A DNA stretch of 64,000 nucleotides from NIOZ-UU13 sp035528395. GTDB taxonomy: Bacteria; Planctomycetota; Phycisphaerae; Sedimentisphaerales; Anaerobacaceae. Below the pieces are notes generated by a model. It was not told the DNA's origin. It did not search any database and saw only the letters and a program-made list of their open reading frames with translations. Shown piece by piece: positions 28,327 to 37,098 of the stretch. Made by a program: the position numbers and the translations under genes. Numbering within the stretch: position 1 is the first letter of the stretch; each line of letters begins with the position of its first letter. Location of the stretch: contig DATKYR010000176.1 in assembly GCA_035528395.1 (NCBI GenBank), positions 32,752-96,751 of the forward strand, given 5' to 3'.

Positions 28327-28875
28327 ATGCTAAGTGCTAATAAGTTAAAAGAGTTTTGCCAGGACCGTCAGGTGGATATAAGCCAGTTGGCCGACCACCT
28401 TGCCGGCCCCAAACTTAATAAGAAGCAAGCTGTAGCAGCTATTAAGAACTGGCAAAAAGGGCTGTTCAAACCCGAACCGCGTGCGGATGATATTCGCCGT
28501 TTGGCGGGCGCTTTGTCTGTTGAGGTAAATGATATAGCCAACTGGCGTTCGTCTTATCGCTTTGCACCAATGTCGGCTCGCAAGGCCCGGTTGGTTACGC
28601 AGTTGATAGCCGGTCGAAGTGTTCAGGACGCAATGGACATCCTGAAGTTCACGAGAAAACGTGCAGCAACGATGATTGACAAGGTTTTAAGAAGCGCCGT
28701 TGCGAATGCCGACGAGCAGCAGGTTGACGTTGATAATCTATATGTTAGCTCGGCCCGCGTCGATGATGCAGGAATCCGCATCGGCACAAAAAGATGGATA
28801 CCGAAAGACAGAGGCAGAGCGCATCCTATTCACAAAAAAGCTTGTCACATACATATAACTGTAATGCAAATATAA
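28327..28875 (+). CDS. rplV: Ribosomal protein L22 with N-terminal XRE-like HTH domain
   Basis: The 182-residue product is a fusion. Residues 1 to about 75 look like a Cro/C1 (XRE) helix-turn-helix: KLKEFCQDRQVDISQLADHL, then AVAAIKNWQKGLFKP, then RADDIRRLAGALSVEVNDI. From about residue 76 a complete L22 follows (FAPMSARKARLVTQLIAGRS, AVANADEQQ, GTKRWIPKDRGRAHPI, HIHITVMQI). L22 lines the exit tunnel and is normally about 110-120 residues. No ATG occurs at the normal L22 start, and the HTH frame is open from ATG 28327, so the fusion appears real. Whether the added domain binds rRNA, DNA or its own operon is unknown. Confidence 0.93.
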   Translation: MLSANKLKEFCQDRQVDISQLADHLAGPKLNKKQAVAAIKNWQKGLFKPEPRADDIRRLAGALSVEVNDIANWRSSYRFAPMSARKARLVTQLIAGRSVQDAMDILKFTRKRAATMIDKVLRSAVANADEQQVDVDNLYVSSARVDDAGIRIGTKRWIPKDRGRAHPIHKKACHIHITVMQI

Positions 28876-28892
28876 AGGAAAGGATAAACATA

Positions 28893-29045
28893 AAATCCGA
28901 AATTCGAATATTGAAATCCGAAACAAATTTTCAAATTTTCAAATTTTCAAAACTTACTGTTTTGCTCATTTGAATTTTAGTCATTAGATATTGTTTCCAC
29001 CGCCAGGTGTCCTGCGGAGAATTTCGAGTTTCGTGCTTCGGATTT
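28893..29045. repeat. Inverted repeat element (AAATCCGAA ends) between rplV and rpsC
   Basis: The spacer carries AAATCCGAAATTCGAAT near its left end and GTTTCGTGCTTCGGATTT near its right end, so AAATCCGAA/TTCGGATTT form inverted termini. In between, TTTTCAAA is repeated three times (about 28927-28950). Related ends recur at 39268-39405. It is probably a non-coding dispersed element within the operon. Confidence 0.6.
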
Positions 29046-29062
29046 AGGGTTTTTATGAGATT

Positions 29063-29869
29063 ATGGGTCAAAAAGTATCGCCAATAGGTTTTAGAACGGG
29101 AATAACGCTTGGCTGGCAGAGCACATGGTTTGCTCCGAAGGCTAATTACGGGGATTTTCTTGTCGAGGACCAGAAGATTCGTCGGTATGTCGATAGTAAA
29201 TTTAACCGTCGTATGCCCAAAGGTGCGGTGGCAAAGACCGAAATAATCCGGACGCGCAACGAGGTAAAAGTAACACTGCACAGCGCTCGGCCCGGCGTGG
29301 TCATCGGCCCAAGGGGTGGTGAAGTCGATAGGTTACGGGAAGAGCTTGAGGAGATGACGGGTCGAAAGATAAGTGTCAACGTCATCGAGATAAAAGAACC
29401 GGACCTCGACGCTACATTAGTGGCTGAGTCAATTGCAGAACAGTTAAGTAAGCGAGCTTCATTCAGGCGTACGATGAAGCAGTATTGCGAGTTGGCGATG
29501 AACGCCGGCGCCAAAGGAGTTAAGATTATCTGCTCAGGACGGCTGGCGGGCTCGGAGATGGCCAGGAAGGAAACGCAGAAGCTTGGCAGTATTCCGCTGC
29601 ATACGCTGGATGCTAATGTAGATTACGCCGTAGCAACATCGAGGACAACATACGGGGCAATCGGCGTTAAAACCTGGATTTATAAAGGCAAATTCGGTGA
29701 AGAAATTACGCAAATGCCACGTCGTCGTCGGCGCCCGCCAAGGCGGATTAGCCCGGCGATGAGGGACGGCGGCAGGGTTAAAGCTAAAAATGTACCGGTA
29801 CAAGAAGGTAGTAAAAGCGCCACTGAAGCTAATGTGGCAGTACCACCGGCGGAGCCTGAGAAGGGTTAG
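29063..29869 (+). CDS. rpsC: Ribosomal protein S3
   Basis: A 268-residue mRNA-entry protein. It begins MGQKVSPIGFRTGITLGWQS and has a KH domain (RPGVVIGPRGGEVDRLREEL) and the C-terminal S3 domain (GAKGVKIICSGRLAGSEMAR, TTYGAIGVKTWIYKG). The tail is long and basic (MPRRRRRPPRRIS and beyond), about 40 residues more than the core. Confidence 0.97.
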   Translation: MGQKVSPIGFRTGITLGWQSTWFAPKANYGDFLVEDQKIRRYVDSKFNRRMPKGAVAKTEIIRTRNEVKVTLHSARPGVVIGPRGGEVDRLREELEEMTGRKISVNVIEIKEPDLDATLVAESIAEQLSKRASFRRTMKQYCELAMNAGAKGVKIICSGRLAGSEMARKETQKLGSIPLHTLDANVDYAVATSRTTYGAIGVKTWIYKGKFGEEITQMPRRRRRPPRRISPAMRDGGRVKAKNVPVQEGSKSATEANVAVPPAEPEKG

Positions 29870-29958
29870 TCAAGCGGTACAGATGCAAGTTGAAAAATAG
29901 GCCTTTCCTTAAAAGAAAGTGCTTTTTTTAGGTACGTATTTTACAAAGGTTTGAAAAA

Positions 29959-30378
29959 ATGGCAATGATGCCGAAAAGAGTTAAGTTTCGTAAAAGCCAA
30001 CGCGGCACAATGAAGGGCAATGCCTCGAGAAGCAATTATGTGGCGTTTGGAGAATATGGCTTACAGGCTTTGGAGACGAGCTGGGTAACCGCGAGGAACA
30101 TTGAAGCCGGCCGAGTTGCAGCGACTCACTTTTTGCATCGCGAAGGTAAGGTCTATATCAGGATATTTCCGCATAAGCCGGTAAGTTCCAAGCCGCTGGA
30201 AACGCGAATGGGCAAAGGTAAAGGCGAGCCGGAATTTTGGGTCGCGAGAGTCAGGCCCGGACAGGTTTGCTTTGAGATCGGCGGAGTAGCTGAAGATGTG
30301 GCAAAGCAGGCACTGGTCAGGGTAGCTCATAAGATGCCGATTCGGTGCAGGTTCATTAAGCGAAGACATTCATTGTAA
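29959..30378 (+). CDS. rplP: Ribosomal protein L16
   Basis: A 139-residue protein near the A-site tRNA. Conserved parts are MPKRVKFRKSQRGTMKGNA, ITARNIEAGR-like VTARNIEAGRVAATHFLHR and the GKGKGEPEFWVARV loop. Gene order rpsC-rplP-rpmC is standard. Confidence 0.98.
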   Translation: MAMMPKRVKFRKSQRGTMKGNASRSNYVAFGEYGLQALETSWVTARNIEAGRVAATHFLHREGKVYIRIFPHKPVSSKPLETRMGKGKGEPEFWVARVRPGQVCFEIGGVAEDVAKQALVRVAHKMPIRCRFIKRRHSL

Positions 30379-30392
30379 GAGGCAAACTTCAG

Positions 30393-30578
30393 ATGAAAGC
30401 GCAACATTACAGAGAGATGAGCCAGGATGAGCTTGAGGGCAAACTGGAAGAGATTAAGAGGCATTTGTTTGATTTGCGCTCACAGGCGGTTACGGAAAAG
30501 CTTGAGAATTCCAAGGCCGTAATTAACGTCAGGCGTGATATTGCAAGGATTAAAACGATAATGCGGGAAAGCAGGTAA
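30393..30578 (+). CDS. rpmC: Ribosomal protein L29
   Basis: A 61-residue two-helix protein at the tunnel exit. MSQDELEGKLEEIKRHLFDL and KAVINVRRDIARIKTIM are typical. The start ATG 30393 is 14 nt after the rplP stop. Confidence 0.95.
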   Translation: MKAQHYREMSQDELEGKLEEIKRHLFDLRSQAVTEKLENSKAVINVRRDIARIKTIMRESR

Positions 30579-30617
30579 CGTTTTGTCCGCAGATGATTGA
30601 TGCGTTGGAAAACAAAG

Positions 30618-30878
30618 ATGCAGGAACGAAAATTAAAAACTTTAACGGGTGTAGTGGTAAGCAACAGTGGCGACAAAAGCGTCAAGGTTACGATTGACTT
30701 CAAGGTCAAACATCCAAAGTACGGCAAATACATCAAGCGCAGGACGAAAATAGGTGTTCACGACGAGCACAATCAGAGCGGTGTTGGCGACCTCGTTGAA
30801 ATTACAGAGTGCAGGCCTCGCAGCAAAACCAAAAGTTGGCGTCTTGTCAGGGTTGTCCAAAGAGCAGTTGAAGTTTGA
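30618..30878 (+). CDS. rpsQ: Ribosomal protein S17
   Basis: An 86-residue primary rRNA-binding protein with the OB-fold landmarks LTGVVVSNSGDKSVKVTID and GVGDLVEITECRPRSKTKSW. The start MQERKLK at 30618 matches family length. In-frame TTG 30597 and ATG 30600 would give a longer version. GTTGGA before 30618 is a weak ribosome-binding site. Confidence 0.95.
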   Translation: MQERKLKTLTGVVVSNSGDKSVKVTIDFKVKHPKYGKYIKRRTKIGVHDEHNQSGVGDLVEITECRPRSKTKSWRLVRVVQRAVEV

Positions 30879-30894
30879 GTTGAGATAACGGATA

Positions 30895-31281
30895 ATGATT
30901 CAGCAGGAAACAATGTTGGATATAGCCGACAATTCGGGTGTCAAGTCGGCATTATGCATTAAGGTTCTTGGTAGAGGCGGCTCCCGGGGTAAGTTTACTC
31001 GGCCAGTAGCCGGTGTGGGGGATGTTGTCTGTGTTGCGATAAAAAAATCGCTGCCAAACTGCCAGTTGGATGATAAGAAAGTGCATAAGTGTGTTATTAT
31101 CCGTACCAAGAACCCTATAAAACGCACTGATGGCAGTTATGTAAGGTTCGATAGTAATGCCGCCGTGATGATTGATGGAGATGGTAATCCGATAGGAACC
31201 AGGATTTTTGGCGCGGTGGCTCGCGAGCTTCGCGAAAAAAACTATATGAAAATTATCTCGTTAGCAAGCGAGGTGGTCTGA
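30895..31281 (+). CDS. rplN: Ribosomal protein L14
   Basis: A 128-residue subunit-interface protein. MIQQETMLDIADNSGVK at the start and the RKDGSYVRFD-like KRTDGSYVRFDSNAAVMI and GTRIFGAVARELR later are typical. A few residues inserted after VGDVV make it slightly longer than the common 122. Confidence 0.97.
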   Translation: MIQQETMLDIADNSGVKSALCIKVLGRGGSRGKFTRPVAGVGDVVCVAIKKSLPNCQLDDKKVHKCVIIRTKNPIKRTDGSYVRFDSNAAVMIDGDGNPIGTRIFGAVARELREKNYMKIISLASEVV

Positions 31282-31348
31282 ATTATTGAGATTTGTCGAG
31301 CTGCGGTTGATGGTTGAAATTTGAAAATAGAAAGTCGGAAATTTAGAA

Positions 31349-31681
31349 ATGGCTTTGCATATAAAAAAAGGTGATATGGTAGAAATAATAGCTGGTGACC
31401 ACAAAGGCGCTACCGGCAGGATACTTCGTGTTATACCAGAGAAGCATCGTGTAGTGGTTCAGGGTCATAACATAGCAAAGAAGCATGTTCGTCCTTCGCG
31501 CAAAAATCCGCAGGGAGGCCGAATCAATATTGAACAGCCGATACATATAAGTAATGTTTTACCGGTGAACCCGAAAAGTTCGAGAGGCAGCAGAGTTCGT
31601 TATCAGGCGAACGAGGATGGTAGTAAAAAACGCCTTGCCGCCGATGGCACCGAAATCGGCGTTGTTAGAAAGACAAAATAG
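31349..31681 (+). CDS. rplX: Ribosomal protein L24
   Basis: A 110-residue assembly initiator with an N-terminal KOW motif (HIKKGDMVEIIAGDHKGATG) followed by VVVQGHNIAKKHVRPSRKNP. The order rplN-rplX-rplE is canonical for the spc operon. Confidence 0.97.
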   Translation: MALHIKKGDMVEIIAGDHKGATGRILRVIPEKHRVVVQGHNIAKKHVRPSRKNPQGGRINIEQPIHISNVLPVNPKSSRGSRVRYQANEDGSKKRLAADGTEIGVVRKTK

Positions 31682-31736
31682 TGAATTGATTATTGGTGAC
31701 TATTTTTAGCCGGTTAGCCGGTTTTTGAGATACAAT

Positions 31737-32300
31737 ATGGCACGTTTAAAAGATTTATATAAGTCAAAGATAATTCCGGAGCTGACTAAGGAGTTCAGCT
31801 ACAAAAACCCTATGGCTGTGCCGCGGATGGAAAAGGTCATTATCTCTATGGGTGTAGGCAGAGCGACGCAGGACAAGAAATTTCTGGAATCAGCCAAAAA
31901 GGATTTGATGATGATTACAGGCCAAATGCCTGTGGCCTGTAAAGCTAAAAAGAGTGTCTCGAATTTCAAGGTTCGTGAAGGTACGGAAACGGGTTTGAAG
32001 GTTACGGTTCGGGGCGTGAGAATGTACGAATTTATGGACAGGCTCATTAGTCTTGCAATTCCGCGGGTAAGAGACTTTCGAGGCCTTGACCCAAAAAGTT
32101 TTGACGGCAGAGGAAATTACTCAATGGGCCTGGCAGAGCAGAGCGTTTTTCCGGAAATCAACCCGGCGAAGATAGAATTTCAGCAGGGTATGAACGTAAC
32201 TTTTGTAACAACGGCACAGACCAACGAAGAAGCGAGAAAATTGCTTCAGCTCTTTGGTATGCCGTTCAAAGGTTTAGTAGCGGCCGAGCAGGAAGAATAG
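31737..32300 (+). CDS. rplE: Ribosomal protein L5
   Basis: A 187-residue central-protuberance protein binding 5S rRNA. MARLKDLYKSKIIPELTKEF, the GLKVTVRG segment and IPRVRDFRGLDPKSFDGRGN are typical. ATG 31737 gives the family start; TTG 31725 would add four residues. The leader reads GAGATACAAT. Confidence 0.97.
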   Translation: MARLKDLYKSKIIPELTKEFSYKNPMAVPRMEKVIISMGVGRATQDKKFLESAKKDLMMITGQMPVACKAKKSVSNFKVREGTETGLKVTVRGVRMYEFMDRLISLAIPRVRDFRGLDPKSFDGRGNYSMGLAEQSVFPEINPAKIEFQQGMNVTFVTTAQTNEEARKLLQLFGMPFKGLVAAEQEE

Positions 32301-32336
32301 AGCTTGCAGACAGATACGAGAAATTGGAGCGTGTAG

Positions 32337-32522
32337 ATGTCAACTAAAGCACTGGAAAACAAGGCAGAACAGAAACAGAAATTTCGCGTCAGACAATATA
32401 CGCGTTGCCAGCTTTGCGGCAGATCCAAAGCAGTATATCGCAAGTTCAAAATTTGCCGGATTTGTTTTAGAACATTAGCTAACGAAGGAAAAATACCGGG
32501 AGTAAGAAAAGCCAGCTGGTAA
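32337..32522 (+). CDS. rpsN: Ribosomal protein S14, zinc-binding type
   Basis: A 61-residue S14 type Z. The zinc ribbon is complete (CQLCG and CRICF), and RKFKICRICFRTLANEGKIP and GVRKASW match the family ending. It lies between rplE and rpsH as usual. Confidence 0.97.
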   Translation: MSTKALENKAEQKQKFRVRQYTRCQLCGRSKAVYRKFKICRICFRTLANEGKIPGVRKASW

Positions 32523-32569
32523 ATCGTGAGTTTTTCACGAGAAGGCCCGAAAACACGAGGCACGAAATT

Positions 32570-32968
32570 ATGAGTTTAAGTGACCCAATAGCTGATATGC
32601 TGACGAGAATTCGCAATGCTATGCGAATAAACAGAAACCAGGTCAATATCAAGGCTTCTAATATTTGTGAAGGCATAGCTGCTGTTTTGAAAAAGGAAGG
32701 TTACATCGAGGATTTCGACCGAATTGACGATGGCAAGCAGGGAATACTGAGGATTATGTTAAAGTATGACCAGGTCGGCTGTTCCATTATTAACGAAATA
32801 ACAAGAACAAGCAAACCCGGTCGCAGAGTTTATTCATCTGTTGATAAATTGCCGCGTGTTTTAGCCGGTATGGGTATAGCAATCATTTCGACAAGTAAAG
32901 GTGTAATGAGTGATAAAAGCTGCCGCGAGGCGAAAGTTGGCGGCGAGATACTTTGTACGGTAAGCTGA
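32570..32968 (+). CDS. rpsH: Ribosomal protein S8
   Basis: A 132-residue rRNA-binding protein and, in E. coli, the spc operon repressor. Features are DPIADMLTRIRNAMR, KPGRRVYSSVDKLPRVLAGM and GIAIISTSKGVMSDKSCREA. Its TGA overlaps the rplF ATG (ATGA), which implies translational coupling. Confidence 0.98.
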   Translation: MSLSDPIADMLTRIRNAMRINRNQVNIKASNICEGIAAVLKKEGYIEDFDRIDDGKQGILRIMLKYDQVGCSIINEITRTSKPGRRVYSSVDKLPRVLAGMGIAIISTSKGVMSDKSCREAKVGGEILCTVS

Positions 32969-33549
32969 TGAGTCGTATTGGAAAAAAACCTATTGATATT
33001 CCTGGAGGCGTAAAGGTTGAGCAGAAAGGCCGGTGTATCAAGGTCTCGGGCCCCCTCGGCGAGCTCCAGATGGACTGTCATCCGCGGATAAAGGTAAAAA
33101 TTGACGATGCCGAAGGGAAAATATTGGTGGATAATAACCGTCCCCAGGACCGTCAGAACAGGCAGCTACACGGCACAATGCGTGCCTTAATTGCAAATAT
33201 GGTCACCGGTATCAGCAAAGGTTTTGAAAAGAAGATGGAAATATACGGCACCGGCTATAATGTCAAAGAGCAGGGCGAAAAGCTGGTTTTTCAGGTTGGT
33301 TTTTGCCATACAGTAGAGCGAGTAGTGCCGAAGGGTATAAAGGTGAATATTGAAGTCGGTGCTACCAGGGGCAATGATGTACCGGCAAGGTTCACGCTTT
33401 CCGGAGTAGACAAATGTCTGCTGGGACAGTTGGCTGCAGATATACGGAAAATAAGGCCGCCTGAACCCTATAAAGGAAAGGGTATCCGTTATGCCGACGA
33501 ACATGTGCGGCGCAAGGCCGGCAAAGCATTTGCTTCGGGAACGGCATAG
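32968..33549 (+). CDS. rplF: Ribosomal protein L6
   Basis: A 193-residue two-domain protein near the sarcin-ricin loop. MSRIGKKPIDIPGGVKVEQK opens it, and the C-terminal signature PEPYKGKGIRYADEHVRRKA (EPYKGKGI core) is intact. ATG 32968 overlaps the rpsH stop. Confidence 0.98.
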   Translation: MSRIGKKPIDIPGGVKVEQKGRCIKVSGPLGELQMDCHPRIKVKIDDAEGKILVDNNRPQDRQNRQLHGTMRALIANMVTGISKGFEKKMEIYGTGYNVKEQGEKLVFQVGFCHTVERVVPKGIKVNIEVGATRGNDVPARFTLSGVDKCLLGQLAADIRKIRPPEPYKGKGIRYADEHVRRKAGKAFASGTA

Positions 33550-33565
33550 TAGAGATTTGGTTCTT

Positions 33566-33931
33566 ATGAAAACTGAGATGTTAAAAAAAGCGGCACTGAG
33601 GCGTAAGTATCACGTGCGGAAAAAGGTCTTTGGAATACCGGACAGACCTCGGTTGTCGGTATTTCGCTCGAACAGGCATATTTACGCCCAGATTATAGAT
33701 GATGTCGCAGGAGCGACACTTGCATCGGCAAGTACAAGGACAAAAGGGCTACGTGACCAATTGCCCCATGCCGGCAATAAAAAAGCCGCTGAAATCGTAG
33801 GTGAAGCGGTCGCAAAACAAGCTCTTGGTGTCGGCATAAAGTGTGTTTGCTTTGATAGAAATCGGTGCAGGTTTCATGGCAGAGTCAGGGCTCTTGCTGA
33901 AGCGGCAAGAAAAGCCGGGCTGGCCTTTTAA
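33566..33931 (+). CDS. rplR: Ribosomal protein L18
   Basis: A 121-residue 5S rRNA-binding protein. The basic N-terminus (RRKYHVRKKVFG), RPRLSVFRSNRHIYAQIIDD, and the end FDRNRCRFHGRVRALAEAAR are typical. ATG 33566 gives the family length; the frame is open further upstream but overlaps rplF. Confidence 0.97.
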   Translation: MKTEMLKKAALRRKYHVRKKVFGIPDRPRLSVFRSNRHIYAQIIDDVAGATLASASTRTKGLRDQLPHAGNKKAAEIVGEAVAKQALGVGIKCVCFDRNRCRFHGRVRALAEAARKAGLAF

Positions 33932-33970
33932 CAAACATGATAATAAATACGAGATTGTTTGGAGAAAAAA

Positions 33971-34477
33971 TTGGCATTAGAACCCGTTAAACTCTCGGAC
34001 CAGGAAGAAAAGCCGTTGGAAGATACGGTCGTAAAGGTATTTCGCTGTTCCAAAGTGGTCAAAGGAGGTCGGCGTTTCAGCTTTGCCGCATTGGTTGTGA
34101 TTGGTGACCGGGCGGGCACGGTTGGTGTCGGTTATGGCAAAGCTAATGAGGTCCCGCAGGCGGTCGAGAAAGGTATAAAAGATGCCAAGAAGTCTTTGCA
34201 CAAGATAGCTTTGGTTGACCGCACGATTCCACACGCAGTAAACGGCGAATACAGAGCTACAAAGATAGCGCTGGTTCCGGCAAGTCCCGGCACCGGAGTT
34301 ATGGCCGGTTCGAGCGCTCGAGCAGTGCTCGAATATGCCGGCGTGCAGGATGTTCTTACAAAAGTTTACGGAAGTACTTCTGCTAAAAACGTGGTCAAAG
34401 CTACGCTGGACGGATTGTTGAAATTGCGCAGCAAAGAAACGATTGAATCTCTTCGTGGTGTGTCAATTAACGCTTAA
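33971..34477 (+). CDS. rpsE: Ribosomal protein S5, TTG start
   Basis: A 168-residue fidelity protein at the mRNA entry. Its double-stranded RNA-binding fold (KGGRRFSFAALVVIGDRAG, GVGYGKANEVPQAVEKG) and C-terminal domain (PASPGTGVMAGSSARAVLEY) are intact. No ATG is available near the start. TTG 33971, six nt after GGAG (33961-33964), is the best start; TTG 33959 is an alternative. The next gene is rplO, so rpmD (L30) is absent from its usual place. Confidence 0.96.
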   Translation: MALEPVKLSDQEEKPLEDTVVKVFRCSKVVKGGRRFSFAALVVIGDRAGTVGVGYGKANEVPQAVEKGIKDAKKSLHKIALVDRTIPHAVNGEYRATKIALVPASPGTGVMAGSSARAVLEYAGVQDVLTKVYGSTSAKNVVKATLDGLLKLRSKETIESLRGVSINA

Positions 34478-34507
34478 TGATTGTTGATTAACAATTGGGT
34501 AATTTGA

Positions 34508-34951
34508 ATGTTGAATCATGAAATAACTTCTGTTGCGGGTAAACACAAGCATCGTCGCCGTGTTGGCAGGGGCACGGGCACCGGTCACGGTAAGACCTGT
34601 GGGCGAGGCCACAAAGGTGCCGGCAGCAGGGCCGGCTCAACTTCCGTTACGCTCCATGAAGGCGGTCAGATGCCTTTATTTCGGCGGCTGCCTAAACGCG
34701 GTTTTAGTAATTATAAATTCGCAATACGCTGCGAAATCGTAAATGTCTCGCAATTGGAAAGATTTGTGGACGGTGCAGATGTGGGTATAGAGCAATTATC
34801 CGACGCCGGACTGATTGGCAGCGCCAAAAGCAAAATCAAGATTCTCGGCAAGGGAGACCTGACAAAAAAACTGCAGATAACAGCTCACAAATTCAGCAAA
34901 ACAGCAGAGCAGAAGATTGTGGCTTCCGGCGGTGCAGCAAAAGTGATTTGA
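34508..34951 (+). CDS. rplO: Ribosomal protein L15
   Basis: A 147-residue late-assembly protein. The Gly/Lys/Arg-rich N-terminal arm (RRVGRGTGTGHGKTCGRGHK), QMPLFRRLPKRGF and the globular end (ITAHKFSKTAEQKIVASGG) are typical. It precedes secY as in most spc operons. Confidence 0.97.
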   Translation: MLNHEITSVAGKHKHRRRVGRGTGTGHGKTCGRGHKGAGSRAGSTSVTLHEGGQMPLFRRLPKRGFSNYKFAIRCEIVNVSQLERFVDGADVGIEQLSDAGLIGSAKSKIKILGKGDLTKKLQITAHKFSKTAEQKIVASGGAAKVI

Positions 34952-35042
34952 TAGTTGTCCGCATATTCTATTATGCGGAAGGAAATATGAAACTGACATA
35001 TCCGCTTCCCGGAGGCGGGTACAGAATACTGGATAAGAAATA

Positions 35043-36404
35043 ATGCTTGGAACGGTAATTAACATATTCAGAATCCCGGACCTGCGCAATAAGATTCTTT
35101 TTACGCTGGCGCTGCTGATAATATACAGAGTTGGTTTCCATATCCCTGTTCCCGGCTTTGACCAGTCGAAGATAGCTGAGATCACCAGATCAAGAGACAC
35201 TGATAGTCCCCTGGGTAGAGCTGCTGAATACATGCAGATGTTCACGGGGGGGACGCTGCAACAAAGCAGCTTGTTCGGCCTGGGAATTATGCCTTATATT
35301 ACTTCGTCGATTATTCTTATGCTATTGGGTGAAGTCGTTCCATCTTTGAAGAAGCTGCGCCAGGAGGGACAAACCGGCCACAAAAAGATACAGGAGTACA
35401 CGCGCTACCTGACTGTGCTGATATGCGTTGTCCAGTCGATAATGTTTATGAAGTTGTTGGGGGGACAGGGATTGACCTATGCGGGTATGTACCGTCAGGC
35501 CATGATAATGGGTATGGTTGGCATGACGGCCGGCACCATCTTTTTGATGTGGCTCGGCGAGCAGATAGATGAATACGGCATAGGCAACGGTATTAGTTTG
35601 ATAATTATGGCCGGCATTGTCTCCAGAATGCCCTGGGCAATCCGGACGCTTTGGCAGAATGTTGACTTAAGAGTCGGCGCAGCGACCGGCTCTGTCGGGC
35701 CGGCAAAGATATTGTTCCTGATAGCGGCGTTCGTATTCGTTGTTGCCGGTGCGATATTAATAACTCAGGGCCAGCGTCGAATACCGATTCAGCAGGCAAA
35801 ACAGATGCGAGGGAGGCGAATGTATGGCGGCCAGAGACATTATTTACCGCTCCGCGTCAATCATGGGGGAGTGATGCCGATAATCTTCGCATCGAGTTTT
35901 ATGATGTTCCCGCCAATCATAATTGAACAGTTGACAAGGATCCCGGCGTTAAATAATTCGACAATTCTTCTAACACTTAGAGATGCCCTGGGCCACAGTG
36001 CTTATACTTATAATGTCCTGTATATGCTGTTGATATTTTTGTTCGCATATTTTTGGGTAACGGTGCAGTTTCAGCCTAAGGAGATGGCCAAGAACCTGCG
36101 GGATTCCGGAAGCTTCATCCCCGGCCTTCGCCCGGGACGAAGGACCGCTGACTATTTGGAAACGGTAATGACCAGAATCACTTATTTTGGGGCATCATTT
36201 TTAGCCATAATTGCAATTGTGCCGACAGTGATTTCAATATCATTAGGAATTGATTGGCGTGTAGCAACGTTCTTAGGCGGCACGGGCTTGTTGATAGTTG
36301 TCAGTGTCTCGCTGGACCTGGTTCAGAAGATTGAAGCCAACCTTTTGATGCGCAGCTACGAGGGTTTCAGTGGAGCCGGAAGGATAAAGGGAGCTTACGG
36401 ATGA
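35043..36404 (+). CDS. secY: Preprotein translocase subunit SecY
   Basis: A 453-residue integral-membrane channel with about ten membrane helices. Landmarks are IPVPGFDQ near the start of the first periplasmic region, the plug and TM2 (QQSSLFGLGIMPYITSSIIL), the cytoplasmic loop ARG-rich QGQRRIPIQQAKQM and the C-terminal QPKEMAKNLRDSGSFIPGLR. It works with secE at 9586. Its TGA overlaps the adk ATG. Confidence 0.98.
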   Translation: MLGTVINIFRIPDLRNKILFTLALLIIYRVGFHIPVPGFDQSKIAEITRSRDTDSPLGRAAEYMQMFTGGTLQQSSLFGLGIMPYITSSIILMLLGEVVPSLKKLRQEGQTGHKKIQEYTRYLTVLICVVQSIMFMKLLGGQGLTYAGMYRQAMIMGMVGMTAGTIFLMWLGEQIDEYGIGNGISLIIMAGIVSRMPWAIRTLWQNVDLRVGAATGSVGPAKILFLIAAFVFVVAGAILITQGQRRIPIQQAKQMRGRRMYGGQRHYLPLRVNHGGVMPIIFASSFMMFPPIIIEQLTRIPALNNSTILLTLRDALGHSAYTYNVLYMLLIFLFAYFWVTVQFQPKEMAKNLRDSGSFIPGLRPGRRTADYLETVMTRITYFGASFLAIIAIVPTVISISLGIDWRVATFLGGTGLLIVVSVSLDLVQKIEANLLMRSYEGFSGAGRIKGAYG

Positions 36405-37054
36405 GAATAGTCTTGTTGGGCGCACCGGGCGCAGGCAAAGGAACACAGTGTAAGAATATCGTTGCCCAGTATGGTTTGCTCCATTTATCCAGCGGTGATA
36501 TCTTACGACAGGAACGGGCCGCAGGCACCGAATTAGGGAAAAAGGCGCAGAGTTATATGGATTCAGGTGCTCTTGTGCCGGATGAAATAATAATTGAGAT
36601 GATGACCGAAGCGATAAGAAAGGCCCCTGCCACCGGTTTCTTACTGGATGGTTTTCCAAGAACCGCCAACCAGGCAGTTGAGCTTGCTGAGTCATTGGCC
36701 GGTAACGAAATGAAAATAGACGTTGTTTTGAACCTCCAGATAGATGATGACGTAGTAGCAAAGCGAATGACCGGAAGAAGAAGCTGTCCTAAGTGTGGGG
36801 CGGTTTACCATATTGAACACTTGAAGCCGAAAGTGGAAGGTCTATGCGATAACGATGGCGTCGAGCTTGTTCAACGGCCTGATGACAGCCCCGAGGTGGT
36901 GGCTAACCGTCTTAAAACATACCATCAGCAGACAGAACCGCTGGTGGATTACTATAGAAACAACAACACTGTTTATGACTTCGATGCTGACGGAAGCCCC
37001 GACGAGATAAGTGCTTTGATATTTGAGAGGCTGGACGCCCTGGTCAAAGCGTGA
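36401..37054 (+). CDS. adk: Adenylate kinase, long form with zinc-type LID
   Basis: This 217-residue enzyme converts ATP and AMP to two ADP. The P-loop GAPGAGKGTQ, the AMP-binding GDILRQE segment and DGFPRTANQA are present. The LID contains CPKCGAVYH and a later CDND, so a Cys3-Asp type zinc site is likely. GGGAG precedes the start, and ATG 36401 overlaps the secY stop (ATGA). Confidence 0.97.
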   Translation: MRIVLLGAPGAGKGTQCKNIVAQYGLLHLSSGDILRQERAAGTELGKKAQSYMDSGALVPDEIIIEMMTEAIRKAPATGFLLDGFPRTANQAVELAESLAGNEMKIDVVLNLQIDDDVVAKRMTGRRSCPKCGAVYHIEHLKPKVEGLCDNDGVELVQRPDDSPEVVANRLKTYHQQTEPLVDYYRNNNTVYDFDADGSPDEISALIFERLDALVKA

Positions 37055-37098
37055 AGCGCTGATTGTGTATCGAAATACGAGACGAGATACGAAAATAA

